In this document: positions 49,683 to 58,077 of the stretch, piece by piece | Numbering within the stretch: position 1 is the stretch's first letter | Layout of the letters: each line of letters begins with the position of its first letter | Assembly (NCBI GenBank): GCA_004553625.1 | Contig: SFKX01000001.1 | Coordinates: 142,066 to 206,065, forward strand | Direction of reading: 5' to 3' | Length of the DNA: 64,000 nt | Origin: Clostridiales bacterium | Lineage (GTDB): Bacteria > Bacillota_A > Clostridia > Oscillospirales > Oscillospiraceae | Notes under the pieces: model-generated | Databases searched by the model: none | The model's input: only the letters and a program-made list of their open reading frames with translations | What the model was told of the DNA's origin: nothing | Made by a program: the position numbers and the translations under genes

Positions 49683-50591
49683 ATGGCGGGATTTGGTTGC
49701 CGCAGGCCCTTGCATAATCGTGAGTTGGCAGATGATTTTGCCCAAAAGGTTCTTGGAATCAACAAAAAATTGGACAAAGCAGCAACCAAAATTGTCAATG
49801 CCGAGCTCCAGTTGGCGCAGCTGGAGGCGGCACCAACAGACACCCATCAGCAATACCGCTCACGATCCTATAGGGATGACCTAACAAGGCAGGAGCTGCA
49901 TGCTCGGATCCTGAGAGAGCTTATCGGCGTGGATCGTATCGACTCCGATGACAACATCAAGCTGGGCCGGGGCGGGGCAAGGCCGCACGAACCTAAGTCC
50001 GATAGTCAGGCATACATTGTTAGCGGACCCCCTGCGTCCGGAAAATCAACCGTTGCCAACAGACTGGCAGATGCAAACGGTGCGTATGTGTTGGATTCGG
50101 ACTACGCTAAACGCAAGTTCCCAGAGTATCTGCAATATATGGGCGGAGCGTCGCTGGTCCACAAGGAAGCCGACAAATTGGTTTTCGGTCCGGAAAACAG
50201 CCTTTTTGAATATTGCGTTTACAGCAAGCACAATGTCGTCATCCCGCTCGTCGGCAGAACATACAAATCTGTAAATGAAATCTGCTCGCGGCTTATAAAC
50301 GAGGGATACAACGTCCATATTATTAACGTGGCCCTGGACCGTTATGAATGTACCCGCCGGGCATACAGACGCTTTATTGCCACGCGCAGATATGTCCCGC
50401 TGTCCTACGTCTTTGACGAGGTCGGCAACGAGCCGGAGCGTATCTACTTCCAGCTCAAGCGCAACTGTCTCGGCCACGAAGGTTTCGCAAGTTTTTCTCA
50501 GCTCTCTACTGACGTAGAACCAGGCAAGCCGGCCAGAATTCTGGAAGCCACCGAGTTGAGTCCGGTACTGACTCTGTTTTGGAGGGAGTAA
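49683..50591 (+). CDS. Zeta-toxin-type P-loop kinase with N-terminal extension
   Basis: A 302-residue protein. Residues ~108-300 match the zeta toxin/UDP-N-acetylglucosamine kinase fold: YIVSGPPASGKST (Walker A, 115-122), VLDSDYAKRKFPE, HKEADKLV (~160-167) and the basic LDRYECTRRAYRR near 245. Residues 1-108 form a charged helical extension (FAQKVLGINKKLDKAATKIVNAELQLAQL) that most zeta proteins lack. Zeta toxins block wall synthesis by phosphorylating UDP-GlcNAc. No epsilon antitoxin was found; a 72-residue gene follows with one base between. GC is lower than that of neighbours. Confidence 0.75.
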   Translation: MAGFGCRRPLHNRELADDFAQKVLGINKKLDKAATKIVNAELQLAQLEAAPTDTHQQYRSRSYRDDLTRQELHARILRELIGVDRIDSDDNIKLGRGGARPHEPKSDSQAYIVSGPPASGKSTVANRLADANGAYVLDSDYAKRKFPEYLQYMGGASLVHKEADKLVFGPENSLFEYCVYSKHNVVIPLVGRTYKSVNEICSRLINEGYNVHIINVALDRYECTRRAYRRFIATRRYVPLSYVFDEVGNEPERIYFQLKRNCLGHEGFASFSQLSTDVEPGKPARILEATELSPVLTLFWRE

Positions 50592-50592
50592 T

Positions 50593-50811
50593 ATGCAGGT
50601 AAAAATCAAGAGCACCAAACCCAAGCGCCGTAATTTCAATGAGCGTAGAATTCAACGCAACAAACGAATTGGCTTGGCCGGCAGCACAACCTACACCGGT
50701 TCCCAGGATTCGGTCGACGTTGCAAAACTGCTGGGGCAATTTGACTACCGCCCGGCGCAAAAAAACGAGATACTGCAAAAATATGCAGACATCGTCAGCA
50801 ACAACAAGTGA
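50593..50811 (+). CDS. Small basic protein cotranslated with the zeta-type kinase
   Basis: A 72-residue protein of no recognised family. The first ~30 residues are very basic (Lys/Arg repeats KPKRRNFNERRIQRNKR); the remainder has DSVDVAKLLGQFDY and a Lys/Asn tail. GGAGGG lies 8 bases before its ATG, and it starts one base after the kinase stop, so the two are probably translated together. Antitoxin or accessory factor is a possibility from position only. Confidence 0.55.
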   Translation: MQVKIKSTKPKRRNFNERRIQRNKRIGLAGSTTYTGSQDSVDVAKLLGQFDYRPAQKNEILQKYADIVSNNK

Positions 50812-50837
50812 TTTCGTTCCGTTGAATAAGACTTAAA

Positions 50838-50877
50838 AGCACCGGCAGCACGCAATGTGTCTGCCGGTGCTCTTATC
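50838..50877 (+). terminator. Terminator after the zeta-type pair
   Basis: A perfect 11-bp stem AGCACCGGCAG (50838-50848) with its complement at 50861-50871, a 12-base loop, then CTTATCTT. It limits the insert on the right. Confidence 0.8.
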
Positions 50878-50918
50878 TTCCGGAAGAGGCGCCGCTTGCA
50901 CGGCGCCTTTCCTGCGTT

Positions 50919-52058
50919 TTAAGCCGGATGTGCCGGCGGAAGTTCAGCTTTCTTCCGGGAGAGGGAGTCCAGGAGGTTGGCGTTGGCTCTTTTGTCGGCT
51001 GTGAAGAGCTCGTAGTAGCCCAGTATCCCCTCGCAGAGCGCGGGCTCGTCGCCAAGTCCGCAGACCTCGCGCAGCACCCCCGCAGGTCCCAGGTCCCGCA
51101 CCTTCGCCCGCCAGGCCTCCTCGCCCTCGCCGTCATAGAGCAGCATAGCCGCCGCCGTCATCTCCAGGACCCGCGGGTCCCCGCCGTACTTCGCTATCAG
51201 CAGCAGCGGCGCAATGACCCGCTCGTCCCGGGTTATCTTCCTCTCCGGCTGGCGCGCGTTCCGCTCCAGCGTGTCCGCTATCTTCCGGTTGCAGAACTTC
51301 GCCTTCGACAGCCGCGCAAATTCCTGCTGGTCCGCCATGTCGTAGCCGTACTCCCGGCACACCGCCGCGTTCGTCTCCGCATAGTTCTCGTCCAGCAGCC
51401 GGCCTATGACCTCGTCGTTCGCCGCCTCCGCGTAGTCCGTGCAGCCCTTGAGCCAGCCCAGATAGGCAATGACGCAGCTCGCCGCGTTGTAGGTGTAGAG
51501 CTTCCGCTTCAAAAACGCGCTGAAATTCCGCACCGGTTTCAGGCCCGGTATCTCCGGCCGGAACCCGCCCAGGCTCTCTACGTCGTATTGCAGCCAGGGA
51601 TATTCCTCGGAGCCGATGTCGCAGCCGCCGGCTTCCACCGTCGTGCAGAACACCGTCGCCTCGCTGATGTGTACCCGCTCGCTGTCCAGCTGCTCCCTCA
51701 GTATACGCGCGGGGTCCGTGGCGTTCTCGCAGGTGATGATGTAGTGCTCGCGCTCCGGGTCCAGCCGCTTTTTGAGCTCGCGCCCCACGTCCGCCAGGTT
51801 CTGGCTGCACACCGAGACGAAGATCAGCTCGTCCCCGGAGAGGTCCGCATCCTCCCAGGTGTGCGCCGTGTAGCCCTCGACCCGCGTCGTCTTGTCCGTC
51901 CCGAAGTACCTTATCTCGAACGAACCCGCCGCGTTCAGCCTGTCCACGAGCTGCCTGTCCTTGTCTATGAACCTCATGCGGATGCCCTGGCCCGTCAGCA
52001 GGCGCGCCACAAATCCACGGCCCGTCTTGCCCGCGCCGATGATCACCGCCTCATTCAC
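50919..52058 (-). CDS. Mannitol-1-phosphate dehydrogenase-like protein (B), lacking the catalytic His
   Basis: About 379 residues in the mannitol dehydrogenase family (PF01232/PF08125). The nucleotide-binding GAGKTGRGFVARLL opens it. The family's active-site Lys-x4-Asn-x2-His reads Lys186-x4-Asn191-x2-Ser194 here (KLYTYNAASC), so the usual His is missing. Start is a GTG at 52058 overlapping the preceding gene by 8 bp; a GTG at 52073 is an alternative. Third gene after the FGGY kinase and the paralogue. Substrate unknown; sugar-alcohol phosphate or uronate reduction is possible. Confidence 0.8.
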   Translation of the reverse strand: MNEAVIIGAGKTGRGFVARLLTGQGIRMRFIDKDRQLVDRLNAAGSFEIRYFGTDKTTRVEGYTAHTWEDADLSGDELIFVSVCSQNLADVGRELKKRLDPEREHYIITCENATDPARILREQLDSERVHISEATVFCTTVEAGGCDIGSEEYPWLQYDVESLGGFRPEIPGLKPVRNFSAFLKRKLYTYNAASCVIAYLGWLKGCTDYAEAANDEVIGRLLDENYAETNAAVCREYGYDMADQQEFARLSKAKFCNRKIADTLERNARQPERKITRDERVIAPLLLIAKYGGDPRVLEMTAAAMLLYDGEGEEAWRAKVRDLGPAGVLREVCGLGDEPALCEGILGYYELFTADKRANANLLDSLSRKKAELPPAHPA

Positions 52059-53223
52059 GGATCCAGCCCTCACTTTTCAGCAGCGCGATCTTGGACTTCA
52101 CGAGCTTCGCCAGCGCACCGTCCGGCTCCAGCTTGCAGACGTTCTCCAGGATGTAGTCCACGCCCTTTTCCTCACGCAGCCGCTTGAGCTCCTCGGCGGA
52201 GGGGTCGCCCTCGCTCGTGTAGTAGATGGCCGCCGCGATGGAAGTGCAGAGGTTCTCCGGCGCTACGCCGTAGGACTCCACCATCCGCGCAGAGCCCACC
52301 AGGCGGTCGTCCGGACCCAGCTTGCGCATCGGGTCCCTGGCGTTGCGCTCGATGTAGTCCACTATCCGGTAGTCCTGGAGCTTACGCTTGGAGCCCTGCG
52401 CGAACTCCAGCTGTTCGTCCAGCGGATAGCCGTGCTTGCGCGAGAGCGCCGCGGCCGTCTCGCCGTACACGCCGTCCAGGATCTTGAGTATGCGCTCGTC
52501 GTGCGCGGCGTCCGCGATGTGCTTGTAGCCCAGCAGCGCGCCCAGATAGGAGACCGTCCCGTTCGCGGCGTTGTAGGTGTAGAACTTCCGCTCCAGGAAG
52601 CCCGAGAACTCCTCCACCTTCTGCAGGCCCATGATATCCGGCAGCTCGCCCACCACGCGGGAGTAGTCCACCGGCAGCTGCCAGAAGTCCTGAACGTTGA
52701 CGGTCAGCGGGTCCTCTTTCAGCTGGGCCTCCTCGGCCTCGATGGCGCTGCGCATTATGACCGCCTCGGTCACGCCCACGTTCTTGTGGAAAAACTCACG
52801 GTACTCTTCGCTGATGCTCGCCTCGATGCCCTCGCGCAGTATCCTGGCGGGCTCCTTCCAGTTCTCGCAGGTGACGAAGTTCAGCGTTCCGCCGCGCTTC
52901 GCCTTTTTCTCGATGCCCTTTACCATGTACGGGACCAGGGATTCCAGGTTCTTGCCGCCTACGGCATTGAAAACAACGTCCGCTTCGGCTATCGCCTCAG
53001 CTATCTTCTCCGCGTCCGAAAAGTCCAGCGCCTTCGCGCCCTTCACCACGCAGTTCTTCTCAGGACTGCCCAGTACGTTCACCGTATACTGGCCACGGCT
53101 GTTCACGAGGTCCACCAGACCCTCGTATTTTTCCACGAACACAAAGGGTATGCCGCTCAGATAAAGAAGATGTCCGATGAAGCCCCTGGCTATCTTGCCG
53201 GCGCCGAAAATAACGCTGCTCAT
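52051..53223 (-). CDS. Mannitol-1-phosphate dehydrogenase-like protein (A), lacking the catalytic His
   Basis: A 390-residue member of the same family and neighbour of B. N-terminal VIFGAGKIARGFIGHLL binds nucleotide. Lys213-x4-Asn218-x2-Asn221 stands where MtlD has His (KFYTYNAANG). Otherwise the fold is complete, with HxxxG-type segment VGVTEAVIMRS and the C-terminal domain. The FGGY kinase upstream overlaps by 4 bp, and protein B downstream by 8 bp. The retained Lys/Asn suggests a shifted mechanism rather than decay. Confidence 0.82.
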   Translation of the reverse strand: MSSVIFGAGKIARGFIGHLLYLSGIPFVFVEKYEGLVDLVNSRGQYTVNVLGSPEKNCVVKGAKALDFSDAEKIAEAIAEADVVFNAVGGKNLESLVPYMVKGIEKKAKRGGTLNFVTCENWKEPARILREGIEASISEEYREFFHKNVGVTEAVIMRSAIEAEEAQLKEDPLTVNVQDFWQLPVDYSRVVGELPDIMGLQKVEEFSGFLERKFYTYNAANGTVSYLGALLGYKHIADAAHDERILKILDGVYGETAAALSRKHGYPLDEQLEFAQGSKRKLQDYRIVDYIERNARDPMRKLGPDDRLVGSARMVESYGVAPENLCTSIAAAIYYTSEGDPSAEELKRLREEKGVDYILENVCKLEPDGALAKLVKSKIALLKSEGWIRE

Positions 53224-54608
53224 ATCTGTTGTACCTCCATAAATTCCTTGAAATGCTCCCTCAGAGCCGGATACAGCGACTTGAATATCCCGAACCTCGC
53301 ATCGAGTCTCGGGTCATGCGGAGCGGGCTCGGCCGCGGCCGCAGCGCCGCAGACCCTCTCCGCCTCGCGCACGAGATCCGGGTGCTCCGAGCTGCCCGCC
53401 GCCGCGGCTATGGCCGCGCCCAGGGCGGAGGCTCCAGTCTCCCCGGTCGTGTATACGGGCAGGCCCAGCAGGTCCGCCTTCAGCCGGTTGAGTACGGGCT
53501 GACGCGACGCGCCGCCGCTCGTCAGCAGCCGCCGGCCCCTAGGCCTGCCCAGGAGCTCGTATATCTCCAGCAGGCTGAACACTATGCCCTCCATCACCGA
53601 ATACGCAAAGGCCCGCGAGCTGCAGCCGCCCGATACGCCGAAAAATACGCCGCGCGCGTTCGGGTCGAACACCGGCGCGCGTTCGCCGTTCACATAGGGC
53701 AGGAAGATGGGCGGGCGCTCGTCCAGCAGGGCCGGAATGGAGTCCGGCTCCACGCCCGCGCAGTCGAAGCGGCTCAGGCAGATATCCATGCTCGCGCCGC
53801 TCGAGGCCGTCACACCGTAGTGGACGGCGTTTTCCAGGAAGGGACTGGAGACGAGCTCCGTATCCCGGGCCACGCCTGCGCTTATGACGCCCAGGTGCTC
53901 GCTGGTCCCCGTTATGTCGAACATGTCGCCCGGGTGTACGGCGCCCATGCCCAGCAGCGCGCAGAAAAAGTCGTTCATCCCGACATAGACCTTCGCGTCC
54001 CCGGGCAGGCCCAGCTCCTCCGCCCGCGCGGGGAGCACCGGACCGGCACAGGCCGTGACCTCAGCGAGCTCCGGCAGGACCTTCGCGTCCAGGCCCAGCT
54101 CGCCCAGGAAAAAGCCGCTGTACTCGTTCCCGAACTGCCCGGCGAGTCCCCGCCATGAGTACCTGTCCGAGAGCAGCCGGCCCGTCAGCCAGCGGCAGAG
54201 GTAGTCCTTCGGCTGGCAGACCGAGTCCGGCGCCATGCCCGCCTCCAGGCAGTACATGAGCCGCGGCAGCGGATATGAGGCCAGCCGCGGGTGCGGCATG
54301 GACAGCTCCGCCATGAAGCGCTCCCTCGGATACCTCCTCAGCAGCCGCTCCAGCTCGTCGGCGCCCGCGGGCGAGTTCCAGGGTATCACCCGCTCGCCGT
54401 TCACGATGTAAGTCCCCACCTGGGCGGAAAGCCCTATCGCTCCCACCCGGGAGAGGTCCATCTCCCGCGCCGCTCGCCTTATCGCCTCCAGCCAGGCCCG
54501 GGGCGCGTTCTCAGCATAGCGCTCACTGCCCCTTTCGGCCACCCGGCCATCCCTCAGCAGGACCAGCTTCACCGATGAGGTGCCGAGGTCCAAGCCCAAT
54601 ACGTCCAT
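53220..54608 (-). CDS. FGGY-family carbohydrate kinase
   Basis: A 462-residue sugar kinase of the xylulokinase/gluconokinase group. The two actin-like domains show DLGTSSVKLVLL (~residues 6-17), the catalytic Asp region GMNDFFCALLG (~225), ITGTSEHLG, and LTSGGASRQPVLNRLKADLLG (~390-410). The ATG at 54608 has a GAGG site 9 bases before it; longer starts have none. First in a unit with two MtlD-like genes and diverges from the UlaG-like gene. Which sugar it phosphorylates is unknown. Confidence 0.85.
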   Translation of the reverse strand: MDVLGLDLGTSSVKLVLLRDGRVAERGSERYAENAPRAWLEAIRRAAREMDLSRVGAIGLSAQVGTYIVNGERVIPWNSPAGADELERLLRRYPRERFMAELSMPHPRLASYPLPRLMYCLEAGMAPDSVCQPKDYLCRWLTGRLLSDRYSWRGLAGQFGNEYSGFFLGELGLDAKVLPELAEVTACAGPVLPARAEELGLPGDAKVYVGMNDFFCALLGMGAVHPGDMFDITGTSEHLGVISAGVARDTELVSSPFLENAVHYGVTASSGASMDICLSRFDCAGVEPDSIPALLDERPPIFLPYVNGERAPVFDPNARGVFFGVSGGCSSRAFAYSVMEGIVFSLLEIYELLGRPRGRRLLTSGGASRQPVLNRLKADLLGLPVYTTGETGASALGAAIAAAAGSSEHPDLVREAERVCGAAAAAEPAPHDPRLDARFGIFKSLYPALREHFKEFMEVQQI

Positions 54609-54660
54609 ATGATATCGCCTCGCATTTCTCAACGCCATGTTGACGATTTGACGCATGGTA

Positions 54661-54709
54661 TTGATTTATGTGTTAAACTATTGTAATATTGATATGATAT
54701 TTTTATCAA
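54661..54709 (+). promoter_or_regulatory. Promoter and possible operator of the UlaG-like gene
   Basis: TTGATT (54661-54666), 17 bases, TAATAT (54684-54689). An inverted repeat TTGATA..TATCAA (54689-54694 and 54704-54709, 9-base spacer) overlaps its end. The other half of the gap must serve the divergent kinase unit, but no clear minus-strand -35/-10 pair was seen. Confidence 0.6.
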
Positions 54710-54724
54710 AAGGGGGCCATTTAA

Positions 54725-55582
54725 TTGTCATCCAACATCACAAATGTTGAACTCTTCCCCGATCAGCTCTGTATCCAGTATCTGGGCCAGATGGGTTTTC
54801 TCTTCAAGTTCCGGGGCAGCTGCGTCCTCATAGACGCATACCTCTCCAGCTACGTGGACGAGAACTGCTGCACGGACGCCGTGGTCTGGCGCCGCAACTA
54901 TGCCCCGCCGGTCCTGCCGGAGGAACTGGGCTTTGTGGACCATGTGTTCTGCACCCACGCCCACGAGGACCACGCGGACCCCTATACGCTCAGGGCTCTG
55001 GCCGCCGCCTGCCCGAAGGCGAAGTTCTATGCGCCCGCGCCCGTCGCGGCCGAGATAGCCGCCCGCGGCATAGGTCCGGAGCGGATGACCGGCATACACA
55101 GCTCGGGCAGCCTCCGGCTGACGCCTGACATCGAGGTCACGCCCGTCCCCGCCGCTCACGAACAGCTGCACACGGACGCCTCGGGCGATTGCTTCGAGCT
55201 GGGCTACATCTTCCGCTTCGGCGGGCTCAGGCTCTATCACTCCGGCGACTGCTGCCCCTATGACGGGCTCGAAGAGCGGGTGCGCGGCTGCGACATCCAC
55301 ATCCTGCCCGTGAACGGCAGGGACTTCTACCGCCGGGAGCGCTGCGGCATCATCGGCTGCTTCATGCCCAACGAGGCGATACAGCTGGCCAAGGACGCCG
55401 GAGCCCGGCTGCTCATCCCTGCGCACATCGGCCTCTACGACAACAACAGCGTGGACCCCGGCGTTTTCGCCGCCGAGCTGAACAGGATGGCGCCCTATCA
55501 GGCCTTCCACCTCTTCACGCCGGGTGAGATGTATATCTATGACCCGGCGCTCATCCCGGACTCAGAGCGGGGTCGAGGCTGA
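54725..55582 (+). CDS. MBL-fold hydrolase, UlaG-like lactonase
   Basis: A 285-residue metallo-beta-lactamase-fold protein. THAHEDHADP (~residues 79-88) carries the first metal site; AAHEQLH and YHSGDCCPYDG the others; PAHIGLYDNN is near the C-terminus. UlaG hydrolyses L-ascorbate-6-phosphate lactone; this subgroup also includes related cyclic ester hydrolases, so the substrate is open. Start is a TTG at 54725 with AGGGGG 8 bases upstream. The last 21 bp overlap the end of the convergent dehydratase gene. Confidence 0.8.
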   Translation: MSSNITNVELFPDQLCIQYLGQMGFLFKFRGSCVLIDAYLSSYVDENCCTDAVVWRRNYAPPVLPEELGFVDHVFCTHAHEDHADPYTLRALAAACPKAKFYAPAPVAAEIAARGIGPERMTGIHSSGSLRLTPDIEVTPVPAAHEQLHTDASGDCFELGYIFRFGGLRLYHSGDCCPYDGLEERVRGCDIHILPVNGRDFYRRERCGIIGCFMPNEAIQLAKDAGARLLIPAHIGLYDNNSVDPGVFAAELNRMAPYQAFHLFTPGEMYIYDPALIPDSERGRG

Positions 55583-56737
55583 GAACACGCACATCGCCCC
55601 GCCGTAGCCGTGCCGCTCCGGGGCGGAGAGCCTGCCGCTGCACACCTCCAGAAGGTGGGCGACGCACTCTTCGCCCAGGTCCTCGATGCTCCGGCCGGCC
55701 GTCACTATCTCGCCCGCGTTGATGTCCATGTCCCCGCCTTTGCCGCCCATTTTCTCAAAGGTGGCGCTGTTGGAGCAGACCTTTATGCAGGGCGCCGCGG
55801 GGTAGCCCAGCGGGTTGCCCCGGCCCGTCGAGAAGAGGACCGCCTGCGCGCCGCAGGCAAAAAGGCCCGTCAGCGAGACGGGGTCGTAGCCCGGCCCGCG
55901 CATGATGAGCAGACCCTTCCGGGACCCCACCCTCTCGCCGTAGTCGAGCACGTCCATCACCGGCCCTGAGCCTCCCTTGCGGATGCAGCCCAGGGCCTTT
56001 TCCTGTATCGTGGTCAGGCCGCCCTCCATGTTCCCGCGCGCGATGATGCGCGCCGCGTTCGGACCCAGGTACTTGCGGACCTCCAGCTCCTCGAGCTCGA
56101 CCATCCTAAGCAGCCTTTTCGCCACATCCTCCGAGGCGGCGCGCGCCGCCAGGAGCCGCTCCGCGCCTATCATCTCGGCCACCTCGGAGAGCAGCACAGT
56201 GCCGCCCGCCTCCGCCACGCGGTCCGCCGCGTAGCCTATGACCGGGTTCGCCGTCACGCCGGAGAGCGCGTCCGAGCCCCCGCACTCCGTCCCCAGGACC
56301 AGCGAGGAGAGCGGCGCCGGCGCGCGGCTGCAGGCCTCGGCCTCGCTCAGATAGGCCCGGGCAGCCTCGGCGCAGCGCTCTATCACGGCCTCGCCGCCGC
56401 CGTCTTCCTGCACCACCTGCGCAAAGACCGGCATCGGGCGCAGCCGCCTTATCCGCTCAGCCATCTCATAGGCGTCGTCCGTCTCGCAGCCCACGCCGAC
56501 CAGTACCACCGCGTAAACGTTCGGATTCACGCAGACGCCCGTCAGTATCCTCCGCCAGCGCTCGAATTCGCCCGGGATCGAGCAGCCGTATGTGTGTATC
56601 ATCGGCACCGCGCCCGGGACCAGCTTCGCCACGCGGTCTATTATCCCGTTGGCGCAGCTGCAGTTTGCGATGAGCAGCACGTGGTTCCTTACGCCCACGC
56701 TCCCGTCTTGACGATAATATCCCTGAAACTGCCGCAT
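55562..56737 (-). CDS. Altronate/galactarate dehydratase-type catalytic subunit (UxaA C-domain)
   Basis: A 391-residue protein equivalent to the large part of UxaA, split from its SAF domain. GYYRQDGSVGVRNHVLLIANCSCANG opens it, with conserved Cys in YGCSIPGE and GTECGGSDALSG, and later the CxxG and GNPLGYPAAPCIKV. UxaA removes water from D-altronate to give 2-keto-3-deoxygluconate, the substrate of the KDG kinase next door. A split two-subunit form is also used by the sulfolactate lyase SuyAB, so substrate is inferred from the neighbours. Last gene of the sugar-acid operon. Confidence 0.83.
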   Translation of the reverse strand: MRQFQGYYRQDGSVGVRNHVLLIANCSCANGIIDRVAKLVPGAVPMIHTYGCSIPGEFERWRRILTGVCVNPNVYAVVLVGVGCETDDAYEMAERIRRLRPMPVFAQVVQEDGGGEAVIERCAEAARAYLSEAEACSRAPAPLSSLVLGTECGGSDALSGVTANPVIGYAADRVAEAGGTVLLSEVAEMIGAERLLAARAASEDVAKRLLRMVELEELEVRKYLGPNAARIIARGNMEGGLTTIQEKALGCIRKGGSGPVMDVLDYGERVGSRKGLLIMRGPGYDPVSLTGLFACGAQAVLFSTGRGNPLGYPAAPCIKVCSNSATFEKMGGKGGDMDINAGEIVTAGRSIEDLGEECVAHLLEVCSGRLSAPERHGYGGAMCVFSASTPL

Positions 56738-56744
56738 ATTAGCC

Positions 56745-57017
56745 TCATTTCATCATCTTTTCCGCGTCCACGTTGTGGACGTGGACCCACTGCCCCGCCC
56801 TTATCGGCGCGGTGGCATAGCCTATGGCCTGGCCGTATTTTATCACCCGCTCGCCTTTCTCCAGGTCGCGCAGGGCGATCTTGTGCGGGGCCTTGATGCC
56901 GTCCAGGGCTGTCACCTTGAGCTCGCCGAAGCAGACCTCGTCGCCCGGCTGCGTCTCCTCCGTCACTATGCCGACGTTGTCCGCCGTGTCTATGACGATG
57001 CCTCTTTTAACGCTCAT
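56745..57017 (-). CDS. UxaA-type SAF-domain subunit
   Basis: A 90-residue SAF domain, equivalent to the N-terminal part of UxaA. VIDTADNVGIVTEETQPGDEV and GYATAPIRAGQWVHVHNVDAEK are typical. It lies 7 bp ahead of the catalytic subunit gene, so the two proteins should form one dehydratase. Partner of the 55,562 gene. Confidence 0.85.
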   Translation of the reverse strand: MSVKRGIVIDTADNVGIVTEETQPGDEVCFGELKVTALDGIKAPHKIALRDLEKGERVIKYGQAIGYATAPIRAGQWVHVHNVDAEKMMK

Positions 57018-57026
57018 CGGCCCACC

Positions 57027-58055
57027 TCAGCGAGATATGCGCCCGGAGCCGTCGCCCCTGGCCAGGGCCAGGACCTCCTCCGGAGTGCTCAGGTTGAAGT
57101 CGTATTCGATGCTGTGCTTCAGGCAGGAGGCGGCAACGGCAAATTCCACGGCGTCCTGCGGGGCGTAGTCGTTCAGCATGGCGTAGATCATGCCGGAGGC
57201 GAAGGAGTCCCCGCCGCCGACGCGGTCCACGATGTGTATGCCGTATTTTTTGGACTCATATACCTCGCCGCCGCTGTAGAGCAGCGCGGACCAGTTGTTG
57301 TCCGAGGCGGAGAGGGATTCGCGCAGGCTCACGGCCACCGCCTTGAAGCCGAATTCCCCGGCCAGCCTGCCCATGAGCGCGCTGTAGCCCGCCACGCTCA
57401 GCTTCCCGGAGACGACGTCCGAGTCCGCCGCGCGCAGGCCGAGCGACTTTTCTATGTCCTCCTCGTTTGCGAAGAGGACGTCCACGCTCTCCATGAGCGG
57501 ACGCATGACGCTCTGCGCCTCCTGCTCCGACCAGAGCGTTTTTCTGTAGTTCAGGTCGCAGCTGACGGTCACGCCGTGGCGCTTCGCCGCGGCGCAGGCC
57601 TCCGAGCAGACCTCGCGCACCGTGGGACTGAGCGCCGCAGTTATCCCCGTGAAGTGGAACCAGCCGGCGTCCTCGAAGATCTCGTCCCAGTCGTAGTCGC
57701 CGGGGCGGGACTCGGAAAACGCCGAGTGCTTCCTGTCGTATATGACCTTCGACGGGCGCTGGGAGGCGCCCTTCTCCAGGTAGTAGACGCCCAGCCGCTC
57801 TCCGCCGAAGGCGATGTGGCCGGTCCGGACCCCGTAGTGGTCCAGGACGCGCTTGGCGCACATGCCGATGTCGTTTTCCGGCAGCCTCGTGACCAGCTCG
57901 GACTCCATGCCCATGTAGGACAGGGCCACGGCCATGTTCCCCTCGGCCCCGGAATAGCTCAGGTCGAACTTGTTCGCCTGGGCAAATCTCAGATAGCCCT
58001 CCGGCGACATGCGCAGCAGCATCTCGCCAAAGCCTACGAACTTTTTGCCTTTCAT
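57027..58055 (-). CDS. kdgK: 2-keto-3-deoxygluconate kinase (PfkB family)
   Basis: A 342-residue ribokinase-family enzyme. It opens with KKFVGFGEMLLRMSPEG, has GAEGNMAVALSYMG for sugar binding, and DRVGGGDSFASGMIYAM (~residues 278-294) with the catalytic Asp. It phosphorylates KDG to KDPG, which the adjacent aldolase cleaves. Family members use a range of sugars; KDG is assigned by neighbours and by the length and opening motif. Placed 22 bp after eda. Confidence 0.87.
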   Translation of the reverse strand: MKGKKFVGFGEMLLRMSPEGYLRFAQANKFDLSYSGAEGNMAVALSYMGMESELVTRLPENDIGMCAKRVLDHYGVRTGHIAFGGERLGVYYLEKGASQRPSKVIYDRKHSAFSESRPGDYDWDEIFEDAGWFHFTGITAALSPTVREVCSEACAAAKRHGVTVSCDLNYRKTLWSEQEAQSVMRPLMESVDVLFANEEDIEKSLGLRAADSDVVSGKLSVAGYSALMGRLAGEFGFKAVAVSLRESLSASDNNWSALLYSGGEVYESKKYGIHIVDRVGGGDSFASGMIYAMLNDYAPQDAVEFAVAASCLKHSIEYDFNLSTPEEVLALARGDGSGRISR

Positions 58056-58077
58056 ATCAGCTCACCTCCGCCGGAAA

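Noticed and set aside
49326..50940. Integrative element with att sites at tRNA-Lys
   Set aside because: No repeat of the tRNA 3' end and no integrase were found; only the AT-richer composition supports insertion.
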